A stretch of 64,000 bases of DNA from Rs1 sp038900335 (GCA_038900335.1 JBBMRB010000004.1:186001-250000), one strand, 5' to 3'. Positions 18,291 through 27,023 are shown, counted from the stretch's first letter. The notes: generated by a model not told the origin, from the letters alone. Numbers and translations are program-made.

Positions 18291-18896
18291 TTACCAAGAA
18301 TTACTTTTCTTTTTACGTCTTGGTAAATGAGGCACCACTAGTCCGATAAATATACCTAAACTAATAATAGCGGCACCTTTGATGAGCCATTGCATTTCGA
18401 CCTCTTCACTTTGATTGGCTATTCTGTTGAGCAGTTTTGCATTGCTGCTCTCTAGATCTTGCATTTTAATAATCAATTGCTGGCGCTGGGCTAATAATTG
18501 ATTGTTGGTTGCTATCTGTTTGCTTAGGCTCTGTTCTTTGTTTTCAAGTGATGCTCTGTTGGTTTCATCGATTGATTTAAGTGTGTTTTGAACTTCACTC
18601 AGCTCTTTTTCCACTTGCGGTAAACGCAAAATGGCGGGGGTTGTTTGGGTGATAAACTTCGTTTCTATCCAACCGCTTCTACCTTTAGGGTCAACAATTT
18701 TACTGTAGCCAGAGTCCGCATTGTTTTGGATTAATTTAATAACATCGCCAGCATTGACACTTCCCATAATACGAAATTGGGAGCTTGGGCCTGAGTGCAT
18801 GTAAGTAAAGAGTTTATCGCTGACGTAGTTCGCTGCAAATGCGGTGTTAGTTACAGATAGCAATAATGTAAAGAGTAGAGATATGTAGATATTCAC
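18291..18896 (-). CDS. SH3-domain envelope protein, YgiM/TIGR04211 type
   Basis: About 201 residues. A signal peptide (ISLLFTLLLSVTNTAFA) is followed by a bacterial SH3 domain (YVSDKLFTYMHSGPSSQFRIMGSV...GWIETKFIT), then a long coiled coil rich in Q, N and E (about residues 110-165). A single membrane helix and a basic tail (PHLPRRKKK) end the protein. This order matches the YgiM/TIGR04211 family. I chose the GTG at 18896, preceded by GGAAT and giving a proper signal peptide; a longer ATG start at 19004 would bury the signal sequence. The protein is anchored in the inner membrane with the SH3 domain in the periplasm. Its role is not established; the SH3 part may bind peptidoglycan. Confidence 0.85.
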   Translation of the reverse strand: MNIYISLLFTLLLSVTNTAFAANYVSDKLFTYMHSGPSSQFRIMGSVNAGDVIKLIQNNADSGYSKIVDPKGRSGWIETKFITQTTPAILRLPQVEKELSEVQNTLKSIDETNRASLENKEQSLSKQIATNNQLLAQRQQLIIKMQDLESSNAKLLNRIANQSEEVEMQWLIKGAAIISLGIFIGLVVPHLPRRKKKSNSW

Positions 18897-19109
18897 GGTG
18901 ATTCCAATTCCTATATTTTCCAGATGGCAGAGGGTATTTACCGCCCTTAATTTAAAGCCCGTATTTTGTAGAGCACAACAGTGTAGCCTGAGAAAATACC
19001 ACAATTATATATATTTCTAGTGTCAGTGCTAATACTTTTAGTGCATAGCCGCTTACTTAGATAGCGCATTTTAGCAAAAAAATTAACGTCAAACTTTATA
19101 TAGTGATCT

Positions 19110-19658
19110 CTAAGGCGTAGTGGCTAAGACTTTTAAATATAGTTTTAGTTCAGCGCAGCTTAAAATAGTTTTATTGCTTAGCGTATTAAGGATAACCGCG
19201 TTTTTATACACTGAGCTGATAATGAATTGCTGCGCTGGTGGATAATTGTGTTGCTCACATAACAAGTTCATACAATCTAAGAGTTGCGATTCAAATGTTT
19301 TGCAAAGCAAAATTGTCTGTTCATTTAATTTATGAGACTCACCGTAAAACATTTTAAATATTGCCAGCTCAAAAGGATCACTAACAATGCTGTTAAACAA
19401 GTTGAAGGCCGTGTCTGAAAAATCATCAGATAATTGCAACAGCTCTGTGTAATATTGTTGTTTACTGTCAATTTTTCGCTCGATAAGAGATTGTATAAGT
19501 ATTTGTTTACTAGGGAAATTGTTGTATACGGTTGGTTTTGATACCCGCGCTTCGCGCACGACTAAGTCTATTGATGTTGCTTGATAGCCTTGTTCAGCAA
19601 ACAGCTGTTGGGCGATATCTAAGATGATACTTTTTTTAGATGGACGGCCGCGGGCCAT
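19110..19658 (-). CDS. TetR/AcrR-family repressor divergent from trpBA
   Basis: Regulator of 182 residues with an N-terminal helix-turn-helix (AQQLFAEQGYQATSIDLVVRE, split AQQLFAEQGY and VREARVSKPTVYNNFPSK) and an unassigned C-terminal ligand domain. It is transcribed away from trpB with 80 bp between them. A 21-bp dyad lies over the trpB -10 region, so this protein is the natural candidate for controlling trpBA. TetR control of tryptophan synthase is unusual; TrpR or leader attenuation is the rule in enterics. The ligand could be tryptophan, indole or something unrelated; the sequence does not say. Confidence 0.88.
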   Translation of the reverse strand: MARGRPSKKSIILDIAQQLFAEQGYQATSIDLVVREARVSKPTVYNNFPSKQILIQSLIERKIDSKQQYYTELLQLSDDFSDTAFNLFNSIVSDPFELAIFKMFYGESHKLNEQTILLCKTFESQLLDCMNLLCEQHNYPPAQQFIISSVYKNAVILNTLSNKTILSCAELKLYLKVLATTP

Positions 19659-19667
19659 AAATTCTCC

Positions 19668-19696
19668 TTGACGTATAGATAAAAAACCATTAATTT
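19668..19696 (+). promoter_or_regulatory. trpBA promoter
   Basis: A -35 TTGACG (19668-19673) and -10 TAATTT (19691-19696) are spaced by 17 bases and lie 43 bp before the trpB start. No leader peptide with tryptophan codons fits in the remaining space. Confidence 0.6.
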
Positions 19697-19715
19697 AACT
19701 ATACCGTTTAGTTAA
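19695..19715. promoter_or_regulatory. Putative TetR operator of trpBA
   Basis: Perfect 7-bp arms TTAACTA/TAGTTAA flank a 7-base centre. The dyad overlaps the end of the -10 hexamer and the transcription start, a position that allows repression, and sits between the divergent TetR and trpB genes. Confidence 0.65.
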
Positions 19716-19738
19716 TAAATAAATTCTGTGAGGTAAGC

Positions 19739-20980
19739 ATGAGCGATCAAGGGTATTTTGGTCAATACGGCGGGAGCTTTATTCCCGAAATTCTTTATTC
19801 ATCTCAACAGCAGCTGCTGCAACATTACCAAGAGGCGATGGCTGATGCGAGTTTTATCCAGAAAGTTAAGCAAGAAATGCAGCAATACTCTGGTAGGCCA
19901 ACACCATTAACCTATTGTGCCAATTTGTCAGCGCAAATTGGTGGTGCTCAAATTTACCTAAAAAGAGAAGATTTGAATCACAGTGGTGCCCATAAAATGA
20001 ATAACGTTATTGGCCAGGGCTTGTTGGCTAAACGTATGGGTAAAAAGCGGGTGATTGCAGAGACAGGTGCTGGCCAACATGGGGTCGCCACCGCACTCAT
20101 TAGCGCCAGGCTTGGCCTTGAGTGTACTATTTATATGGGTGCGCACGATATCGAAAGACAATACCCTAATGTATTTTGGATGAAGCAGTTAGGTGCCACA
20201 GTGGTACCCGTCACTAGTGGCTCGCAAACTTTAAAAGATGCACTAGATGAAGCGCTACGCGATTGGACAGATAGCTTTGAAGATACGCATTATTTGATAG
20301 GTACAAGTTGTGGTTGCGAGCCGTTTCCAGAGATGGTGGCAGGTTTTCAGTCAGTGATAGGCGAAGAGGTAAAAGATCAAGCGATGGCACAAATAGGCGC
20401 CATGCCGGATAAAATTTATGCCTGTGTCGGTGGCGGTAGTAACGCTTGCGGAATATTCTTACCTTTTGTTGGCACCGATACTGAATTAGTTGGCATCGAA
20501 GCCGGTGGTAGTGGTGACGGTGTCGGTGAGCATGCTAAGCGCTTTAATACAGATCAAGCGAGGTTTGGTATATCACAGGGTTTTGCGACAAAATTTTTAC
20601 AAGATGAACAGGGGCAATTAGCGCCGACGCATTCCATATCTGCAGGTTTAGATTATGTCGGCGTATCACCCATACTGGCGGACCTTAGCGATCGTGGTTT
20701 AGTGCGTATGAGTAGTGCTAAAGATGATGAAGTGATCGCAGCGTTTAAGCAATTAATGTTATCAGAGGGTATTATTGCGGCACTAGAGTCATCTCATGCT
20801 ATTGCCGGTGGTTTAAAAGAAGCGGCGAGCTTATCTGTTGATCAAAATATTGTGATCAATGTCTCAGGGCGTGGCGATAAAGATATCTTTACTATTGCCA
20901 GTGCCTTACAAGATCAGCCATTCAATGACTTTTTACAAGGTTATTTAAATCGTCAATCTAATAATCAAGGAGCGAACTAA
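19739..20980 (+). CDS. trpB: Tryptophan synthase beta chain, divergent
   Basis: PLP enzyme that joins indole and serine to make tryptophan. Of 413 residues, the key ones are kept: the PLP lysine K86 in HSGAHKMNN, E108 in ETGAGQHGVATA, the phosphate loop GGGSNACG and the serine in NVSGRGDKD. The segment GTSCGCEPFPEMV (about 188-200) replaces the usual G..GPHPFP form, and GLDYVGVSP replaces GLDYPGVGP. A GAGGTAAGC ribosome site precedes the ATG. It overlaps trpA by one base. There are no trpE, D, C or F genes nearby. It could be a second, acquired tryptophan synthase that works with salvaged indole, or the only copy; the window cannot decide. Confidence 0.9.
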   Translation: MSDQGYFGQYGGSFIPEILYSSQQQLLQHYQEAMADASFIQKVKQEMQQYSGRPTPLTYCANLSAQIGGAQIYLKREDLNHSGAHKMNNVIGQGLLAKRMGKKRVIAETGAGQHGVATALISARLGLECTIYMGAHDIERQYPNVFWMKQLGATVVPVTSGSQTLKDALDEALRDWTDSFEDTHYLIGTSCGCEPFPEMVAGFQSVIGEEVKDQAMAQIGAMPDKIYACVGGGSNACGIFLPFVGTDTELVGIEAGGSGDGVGEHAKRFNTDQARFGISQGFATKFLQDEQGQLAPTHSISAGLDYVGVSPILADLSDRGLVRMSSAKDDEVIAAFKQLMLSEGIIAALESSHAIAGGLKEAASLSVDQNIVINVSGRGDKDIFTIASALQDQPFNDFLQGYLNRQSNNQGAN

Positions 20981-21759
20981 TGAGTCATTTAGCAGCGTTC
21001 ATCCGTGAGCAGCGCCAAGTCAAACCGATACTATTAATGACGCATGTGATTTATGGCTATCCAAGTATTGAAGATAGTTTACAGATGATGCGAACACTGC
21101 TGACAAAAGAAGTGGCTATTTTGGAAGTGCAGTTCCCGTTTTCTGATCCGGTTGCCGATGGCCCGGTGATAACCCATGCATGTCATCAAGCGTTAGAAAA
21201 CAAGCCTTCGCTCGCTCAATGCTTATTGGATATTAATGCGCTAGCTGAGGAATTTCCATCATCTAAAGTGTTATTGATGAGTTATTTAAACCCATTATTG
21301 CAGTTTGGTTTTGATAAACTAGCCAAGGCAATGGCGCCAGGTGTCAGTGGTGTCATCATCCCTGATTTGCCGATTGATCAACACGCCATGCTCAAGCCGC
21401 TAGTCGCCGCTAAAATTGACCCGGTATGGTTGATGATACCAGCTATGGATACAGCGCGTATTAAGATGGTTAGTGAGCATGCACAAGGTCTTATTTATTG
21501 CGTCAGCCGCAAGGGGGTTACGGGTAAAAGTAGTGACAGTACCACGGCAAAACAGGTATTGAGCGACACGCTGAACGAGCTAAAGCCATTAACAGATGTA
21601 CCTATTGCGTTAGGTTTTGGTATTGCAAGTGCTGAGCAAATACAAGAAATCATTGGCCAAGTCGATGTCGCTGTCGTTGGCAGTGCCTTGATTAACGCCT
21701 ATATCGAAGGTGGTTTAAGCGCATTTAGTGACAAAGTAGACTCGCTGCTAGCTGCTTAA
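20980..21759 (+). CDS. trpA: Tryptophan synthase alpha chain, divergent
   Basis: TIM-barrel lyase that splits indole-3-glycerol phosphate into indole and glyceraldehyde 3-phosphate. It has 259 residues. The catalytic acids keep the standard numbering: E49 in LEVQFPFSDP and D60 in VADGP. The phosphate-binding end (LGFGIAS...VVGSALI) is normal. Departures from the usual sequence include MTHVIYGYPS in place of the common Y.TAGDP segment and YCVSRKGVTG for YLLSRAGVTG. The ATG overlaps the trpB stop codon, so the two are translationally coupled. Catalytic residues suggest an active subunit. Confidence 0.88.
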   Translation: MSHLAAFIREQRQVKPILLMTHVIYGYPSIEDSLQMMRTLLTKEVAILEVQFPFSDPVADGPVITHACHQALENKPSLAQCLLDINALAEEFPSSKVLLMSYLNPLLQFGFDKLAKAMAPGVSGVIIPDLPIDQHAMLKPLVAAKIDPVWLMIPAMDTARIKMVSEHAQGLIYCVSRKGVTGKSSDSTTAKQVLSDTLNELKPLTDVPIALGFGIASAEQIQEIIGQVDVAVVGSALINAYIEGGLSAFSDKVDSLLAA

Positions 21760-21842
21760 TACTGTTTTCTTATTGATACATTTATTAAGAGAGGGTTGAT
21801 AGGTTAACTGATTTAAAGCTTAGCTCAATGTCGCAGCAAAAT

Positions 21843-21870
21843 AGGTGCCTTTTATATGCTAAAAGGCACT
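21843..21870. terminator. Bidirectional terminator between trpA and xthA
   Basis: Stem GTGCCTTTT/AAAAGGCAC (21845-21853 with 21861-21869) and a 7-base loop, between two converging genes. Confidence 0.7.
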
Positions 21871-21880
21871 GGCTGATACT

Positions 21881-22696
21881 TTAAATATCAAATTGCGCCC
21901 AAATAGGTGCATGATCTGAAGGTTTTTCCATCGCTCTTATATCGTAATCAATTTCAGCGGCGACGCATTTTTCATACAAGCTGGCAGTAGCGAGTACGGC
22001 ATCAATACGCAGACCTCGTTTAGGCTCATCTGCAAAGCCTTTACTGCGATAATCAAACCAAGTGTAGCGCTTATCTTGCTCAGGGTGATGCAGGCGATAA
22101 GTGTCTTGTAATCCCCAGCTAAGTAATGTCGCTAACCATTCACGCTCAATGGGTTGAAAACTAGATTTGCCTGTTTTAAGCCAGCGCTTTCTATTGGGCT
22201 CGCCGATACCAATATCCATATCTTGCGCAGATATATTGAGATCACCGAGTACAATGACGTTATCTGTGTTGTCACAGTGTTGTGTTAGGTGCGTTTGTAA
22301 ATCTTCATAAAACTTTTGCTTGGCTGGGAATTTAGTTTCATGGCTGATGTTTTCGCCCTGTGGGAAATAGCCATTTAATACGGTAACTGGAGTGCCTTTA
22401 TCGCTTTCATACTGGCCGATAATCATCCGACGTTGCGCATCATCTTCATCAGTTAGAAATCCCTTTTGTATGCTCAGTGCTGGTTTTTTTGAGATCAAGC
22501 ACACTCCGTAATGACCTTTTTGGCCATGAAAATCGACGTAGTACCCTAAATCTTCAATCATAGCGATTGGAAACTCTTCATCGTGTACTTTTATTTCTTG
22601 GATGCCAATAACATCTGGAGAGTGTGTTTTAATTAATTCTGCGATTTGATGAGGCCGTGCACGCAAGCCGTTTACATTAAATGAGATAATTTTCAT
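21881..22696 (-). CDS. xthA: Exodeoxyribonuclease III
   Basis: Mg-dependent AP endonuclease and 3'-5' exonuclease of base-excision repair. It has 271 residues, against 268 in E. coli. Motifs in order: FNVNGLRARPHQ at the start, GIQEIKV with the metal-binding glutamate (about residue 34), LNGYFPQG, the LGDLNISAQDMDIG segment (about 150), and the terminal SDHAPIWA with the catalytic histidine. I start at the ATG at 22696, which gives MKIISFNVNG as in other XthA proteins; five extra residues upstream are possible. It is a single gene ended by the hairpin shared with trpA. Confidence 0.96.
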   Translation of the reverse strand: MKIISFNVNGLRARPHQIAELIKTHSPDVIGIQEIKVHDEEFPIAMIEDLGYYVDFHGQKGHYGVCLISKKPALSIQKGFLTDEDDAQRRMIIGQYESDKGTPVTVLNGYFPQGENISHETKFPAKQKFYEDLQTHLTQHCDNTDNVIVLGDLNISAQDMDIGIGEPNRKRWLKTGKSSFQPIEREWLATLLSWGLQDTYRLHHPEQDKRYTWFDYRSKGFADEPKRGLRIDAVLATASLYEKCVAAEIDYDIRAMEKPSDHAPIWAQFDI

Positions 22697-22848
22697 TGCT
22701 ATAACTACCATTACATTAAGATTTTCGGGTATTCTAGCAGCTATAAAAAATAGTAGGGCAATTTTTAGAGCGCATTGGGAACTAAGTTGTAATTTATGTG
22801 ATCTCTAATTGTCATACAAACCTGATATTAATAACCCGGAGAAATATT

Positions 22849-24207
22849 GTGGCAGAATTTGATTTTGATTTATTTGTAATTGGCGCAGGCTCTGGCGGTG
22901 TTCGTACAGCTCGTATGGCAGCGGCAAAAGGGGTGAAGGTTGCAATAACTGAAGATCTCTATTTAGGTGGCACCTGTGTCAATGTTGGCTGTGTTCCTAA
23001 AAAATTATTTGTTTACTCTTCGCATTATCAAGATGATTTTCAAGAGGCGAAAGGCTTTGGTTGGGATGTAGGTAAAAGTACTTTTGATTGGCCAACACTG
23101 CGTGACAATAAAACGAAGGAAATTGAGCGTTTAAACGGAATTTATCAAAATATGTTGGTTAATTCTGGCTGTACCCTGATCCAGGGGCGCGGTGTGATGA
23201 TTGATGCGCATACTGTTGAAGTTGACGGTAAACAATACAGTGCTGAACGTATTTTAGTAGCGACAGGCGGCTGGCCGTTCGTGCCTGATTTTGAAGGTAA
23301 AGAGCATGTTATCAGCTCAAATGAAGTGTTTTATCTAGAAACCTTCCCTAAAAGAGCGGTTGTTGTTGGTGGCGGTTATATTGCCGTTGAGTTCGCCGGT
23401 ATTTTTGCGGGCTTAGGCGCTAAAACAGATTTAATTTATCGCGGTGATTTGTTCTTACGTGGTTTTGATCAAGAAGTGAGAGAATTTGTTGCCCAAGAAG
23501 TGAGCAAAAAACACGTTAACCTCAACTTTAACTGTGATATTCAATCTATCGTTAAACAAGCAGATGAATCGTTATTAATAACGACTAATGATGGCCGTAC
23601 TATTGAGGCAGATTGTGTGATGTACGCGACAGGGCGTGTGCCTAAAGTTGCAGGCATAGGGCTTGAAGAGTTGGGAGTTGAGCAGGCTAAAAATGGTGCG
23701 ATAGTGGTCAATGATAACTTTCAAACCTCAGTTCCATCTGTTTATGCTATTGGCGATGTGATTGATAGAGTACAGCTAACTCCTGTCGCACTTGCAGAGG
23801 GTATGGCACTTGTTAATCATTTATATAATGAGGGCAGTGCTGCGGTAGATTACAACTTAATTGCCACTGCTGTTTTTTGTCAGCCCAATGTTGGCACTGT
23901 CGGTTTATCAGAGGAGCAGGCGAGAGCTGAATATGCTGATATTGAAGTTTTCGTTAGTGACTTTAGGGCAATGAAACATACGATGTCTGGCAGTGATGAG
24001 CGCACATTAATGAAAATGATTGTTGATAAAGCGACAGATAAAGTACTGGGTGTGCATATGGTAGGCCCAGATGCTGGCGAGATTATCCAAGGTATTGCGA
24101 TTGCCCTTAAAGCAGGTGCTACCAAGTCAGTATTTGACTCAACTATTGGTATTCATCCAACAGCTGCTGAAGAGTTTGTGACAATGAGAACAGCTACTAG
24201 AAACTGA
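22849..24207 (+). CDS. gor: Glutathione-disulfide reductase
   Basis: FAD- and NADPH-dependent flavoenzyme that regenerates glutathione in the cytosol. The 452 residues match E. coli Gor (450). Motifs: FAD-binding FVIGAGSGGVRTAR (about 9-22), the redox disulfide GGTCVNVGCVPKK (about 40-52), the NADP-binding GGGYIAVEFAG (about 172), YAIGDV, and the catalytic histidine in GIHPTAAEEFV at the C-terminus. I use the GTG at 22849, preceded by GGAGAAATATT; an earlier ATG at 22798 has no ribosome site and adds an unmatched tail. Its own terminator follows. Confidence 0.95.
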   Translation: MAEFDFDLFVIGAGSGGVRTARMAAAKGVKVAITEDLYLGGTCVNVGCVPKKLFVYSSHYQDDFQEAKGFGWDVGKSTFDWPTLRDNKTKEIERLNGIYQNMLVNSGCTLIQGRGVMIDAHTVEVDGKQYSAERILVATGGWPFVPDFEGKEHVISSNEVFYLETFPKRAVVVGGGYIAVEFAGIFAGLGAKTDLIYRGDLFLRGFDQEVREFVAQEVSKKHVNLNFNCDIQSIVKQADESLLITTNDGRTIEADCVMYATGRVPKVAGIGLEELGVEQAKNGAIVVNDNFQTSVPSVYAIGDVIDRVQLTPVALAEGMALVNHLYNEGSAAVDYNLIATAVFCQPNVGTVGLSEEQARAEYADIEVFVSDFRAMKHTMSGSDERTLMKMIVDKATDKVLGVHMVGPDAGEIIQGIAIALKAGATKSVFDSTIGIHPTAAEEFVTMRTATRN

Positions 24208-24266
24208 ACAGGCTTTGCTTTGGCTCATTAAATATTTATTATTAAATGAGTCGTGATTAATTTTTT

Positions 24267-24295
24267 AAAAAAGGCTGAATAATCAGCCTTTTTTT
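24267..24295 (+). terminator. Rho-independent terminator after gor
   Basis: Stem AAAAAAGGCTGA/TCAGCCTTTTTT with a 4-base ATAA loop and a T-run, 59 bp after the gor stop. The A-run also lets it serve the converging GGDEF gene. Confidence 0.9.
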
Positions 24296-24305
24296 ATGCG
24301 TGTTA

Positions 24306-25325
24306 CTAGTCAATCGCGATGATATTACTAGCTGAAGATTTTGCCTGTTTTAAGGCTTCTAGTACTCTTTGAGTGATTATTTCAGCGGTATCGTTTGCCC
24401 TTTTTTGGCTGATACCAAATGAGACACTCAGTTTATGGTTGATCATATTAGCATCTTTTGGTCTCAATCTTATTGCTGCAATTTTCTTACTCAGCGCCTG
24501 TGCTACTTCAGTGGCTCGGATAAGGTCTTTATCAAACAGAATCATTGCAAAGCGCGGCCCAGAAAAGCGAATCGCTATTGACGGTGATGGGCAGTGGTTT
24601 TTAACTAAATTAGCAATAAATACAATGATTTTATCACCCATCGCCTCGCCAAAAGATTCATTAAACTGCTGAAACTCATCTAATTCAAAAATAGCAATAC
24701 AGGCATTAACATCGGTGCTCATTTGCACTAATTGCTCTATTTCAATATCGTAATATTGACGGTTAAATAGTTTCGTTGGCTGATCTATTCTAGGATCTGA
24801 TTTACTGTTTTTTAACTCTTTTTTTAATCTCTCTATTTCAGCTTGTGCCTTGCTGATTTGCCTTTGAAAAGCATGAGTTGATTGGCTTATGCTATCGGTA
24901 TTAAGCGATAAATTCTCAATTATTTGCTCATGAGTGTATATGCTTTGCTCATCTTTAAGTTCGGCCAAGCTGTTTTCCAGTACTTCTTGAAACTCTGAAG
25001 CGCACTGGCTGGCGATACCCGCTTTTTTGTGCAGGTTATTAACTAAACTGACCACTTGGGTCTGAAAACCATCAGCATCGTTGGTCTCATCTTTAATTAA
25101 ATATTCCCTGAACATCTCCTCGCAAATTAAAGTTGGGCATGTTCCATAGGTATCAAGAGCTTTATCGATTTCTTGATTGAGTTTTGGCGACTGCATAGAG
25201 ACATAGGTATACCACAATGCATAATTTAAAGGATTAGGTGGTATTTTATACTTCACCATCAGAGGTATAGCCTGACGTAAATATTCAGCAGATTGTGTTG
25301 GTTTCTCTGCAAATTTCATTTTCAC
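24306..25325 (-). CDS. GGDEF-domain protein with degenerate active site
   Basis: A 339-residue cytosolic protein. The N-terminal half is helical with a coiled-coil region (about 140-175), and the C-terminal half is a GGDEF fold beginning DQPTKLFNRQYYDIEIEQL. The usual (G)GGDEF signature is replaced by SGPRF in RFSGPRFAMILF (about residue 255). The metal-binding and catalytic acids are therefore missing, and diguanylate cyclase activity is unlikely. The metal-binding aspartate early in the domain is represented by FELDEFQQFN. The product is more likely a regulatory or c-di-GMP-unrelated scaffold. No PAS, EAL or membrane segment is present. Confidence 0.85.
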   Translation of the reverse strand: MKMKFAEKPTQSAEYLRQAIPLMVKYKIPPNPLNYALWYTYVSMQSPKLNQEIDKALDTYGTCPTLICEEMFREYLIKDETNDADGFQTQVVSLVNNLHKKAGIASQCASEFQEVLENSLAELKDEQSIYTHEQIIENLSLNTDSISQSTHAFQRQISKAQAEIERLKKELKNSKSDPRIDQPTKLFNRQYYDIEIEQLVQMSTDVNACIAIFELDEFQQFNESFGEAMGDKIIVFIANLVKNHCPSPSIAIRFSGPRFAMILFDKDLIRATEVAQALSKKIAAIRLRPKDANMINHKLSVSFGISQKRANDTAEIITQRVLEALKQAKSSASNIIAID

Positions 25326-25702
25326 CCTTTTACTAAAAAATTGTCTAATAAGTTATGACGATTTACATCAGCAGCTAAACCGCAGCAATTAGAAATATGC
25401 CTAGCCACTAGCGTATCGACCAATAGTCAAATACATTTAGAATAAATCTTATTTTTTTGACATGAGAATATAACTGGTTAATTCAATGGTTTGAAGTGAT
25501 TTCTTGAAAATGTCTCCTTTTAGTTACACTTTTATTAGTTTGGGTTTTAATTGCTAATAAAGTGAAGATTAGCGCAGGGCTATCTTGCTTTAAATGAGAT
25601 CGATTATCATTGTTGTGCGAGTCGATTGTATTAACTTAAGCACTACACTTATTTATAGAATAAAGCATTAGAGACAAGTGAGTTAAAACGCAGCTTAGGG
25701 CA
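25326..25702. other. Intergenic region upstream of the GGDEF gene
   Basis: This 377-bp gap lies between yigZ and the GGDEF-like gene, both on the minus strand. It contains an ATGATAATC core on the minus strand near 25600, part of a Fur-box-like sequence, but the second half does not fit. No small gene or stable hairpin was seen. Confidence 0.35.
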
Positions 25703-26317
25703 TCAGCTATTTATTATTTTGAGATCGATAATATGCAGGTAAGGCGATAAATTATCTTTAAAGTTGCCCATTAAATAATCTTCAATAGATAGAGTTATCA
25801 TTTGGCCGTTAGCCAACCACTGACGATCGTCAATGATAATGGTGTTAAATACTCTAAAAATGTTTTCAATAGCACCAATCTGTGAGAAAGGAATCGTTAG
25901 CTGGCAGTTTTGGCGTTGGTGTATCTCTTCAATTGTTACCTGCTCAAGAAGTAGGCTCACCAGTGAGCTGTAGGCTCTAGCAATACCGCCAGTGCCAAGT
26001 TTCACACCACCAAAATAACGGCTGACAACAATACAAGTGTTACCTAAATCAGAGTGCTTGAGCACTTGGAACATCGGTAGCCCAGCGGTACCTTTAGGCT
26101 CTCCGTCATCGCTATAGCCAAATAGGGACGACTGATCAGGGCTGCCCGCAATAAAGCAGTGGCAACTGTGATTGGCCTGTGGATGCAGTGCTTTTATTTC
26201 TTTAACGAACTCGAGAGCTTGCTGTGGTGATGACACTACTTTTAAATAACCTAGAAATTGGCTTTTTTTAATCGTTGTAGTGACGTTTAAGTCAGTGCTA
26301 GGGCGATTGTAACTCAT
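25703..26317 (-). CDS. yigZ: YigZ / IMPACT-family protein
   Basis: Conserved cytosolic protein of about 204 residues with an N-terminal UPF0029/IMPACT domain and a C-terminal ferredoxin-like domain. Typical stretches are KKSQFLGYLKVV, HPQANHSCHCFIAG, SDDGEPKGTAGLPMFQVL and VVSRYFGGVKLGTGGIARAYS (read as two segments). Relatives have been linked to translation regulation in eukaryotes, but the bacterial role is not settled. I favour the ATG at 26317 (MSYNRPS); neither it nor the longer start at 26356 has a clear ribosome site. The gene stands alone. Confidence 0.88.
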   Translation of the reverse strand: MSYNRPSTDLNVTTTIKKSQFLGYLKVVSSPQQALEFVKEIKALHPQANHSCHCFIAGSPDQSSLFGYSDDGEPKGTAGLPMFQVLKHSDLGNTCIVVSRYFGGVKLGTGGIARAYSSLVSLLLEQVTIEEIHQRQNCQLTIPFSQIGAIENIFRVFNTIIIDDRQWLANGQMITLSIEDYLMGNFKDNLSPYLHIIDLKIINS

Positions 26318-26768
26318 AGATAAAGAAGTCTCACAAGGCGTTATAGAGCGTACCATGACAAATAATTTTTAGTTATTTATGCCAGCACAATTACATTGGT
26401 TTTTTGATAATAGCGGCGTGTAATAAACGGGCGGTATATTTTAGTTAGATAGCTCAACATAATGTCAGTATACATTAAGGTTAGCTCTATCAGTATTGAT
26501 TTTGAAAAGGCTAAAATAAAAAATGTTAATATTGACTTGTCAAAAATTACTGTTAGTGAAAAAGAGAGATAAATTCTTATAAAAAAGTGTTGACAATGTT
26601 GAAGCTGTTGTTTTTGTTGATTTCAGCTTGGCAAGCTGAATAAAAGCAAAATACCCATATAAGTTATTGAAATATAGATATAAAAATATATGATTAAAAA
26701 TTGTACAATCTTGCTAAGCAGCTGAAAATATGGGGCTACAAGACACTCCGGTGACACTACTAACAGAG

Positions 26769-26777
26769 TTATCCACA
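26769..26777 (+). promoter_or_regulatory. Perfect DnaA box
   Basis: TTATCCACA, the consensus high-affinity DnaA site. Only one copy was noticed nearby, so an origin is unlikely. It may be a chance match or a DnaA-titrating or regulatory site. Confidence 0.4.
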
Positions 26778-26973
26778 GTTGTTGTGGGCACTTTTCTCTA
26801 GCCCAGTAAGGTAGCGGGCTAAGCTATGTTTTGTATACAACATAGAATATTAGTTACTAAATTTGCACTGACCAAATTGAAAATTTCCACTATTGAAATA
26901 GCTATATTTGCAATGTTTTTTTTACTTAAAAAGGAGGGAGAGTGAAATTAAAATAACAGCAGATCGCAGCAGG

Positions 26974-27023
26974 CTATCAGTGAATCATACTGATGATGGT
27001 AATTGAGCATGATTCACTGATAG
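26974..27023 (-). terminator. Long-stem hairpin after nhaB
   Basis: A perfect 15-bp stem, CTATCAGTGAATCAT/ATGATTCACTGATAG, around a 20-base loop, beginning 11 bp after the nhaB stop. No T-run follows on the minus strand, so it may protect the mRNA 3' end rather than end transcription. Confidence 0.5.

Noticed and set aside
25595..25620. A Fur box upstream of the GGDEF-like gene
   Set aside because: Only the ATGATAATC half matches; the second half is poor and the region is AT-rich.
26769..26777. A replication origin around the DnaA box
   Set aside because: Only a single perfect box was noticed, with no AT-rich unwinding array and none of the usual neighbours (dnaA, dnaN, gidA, parAB).
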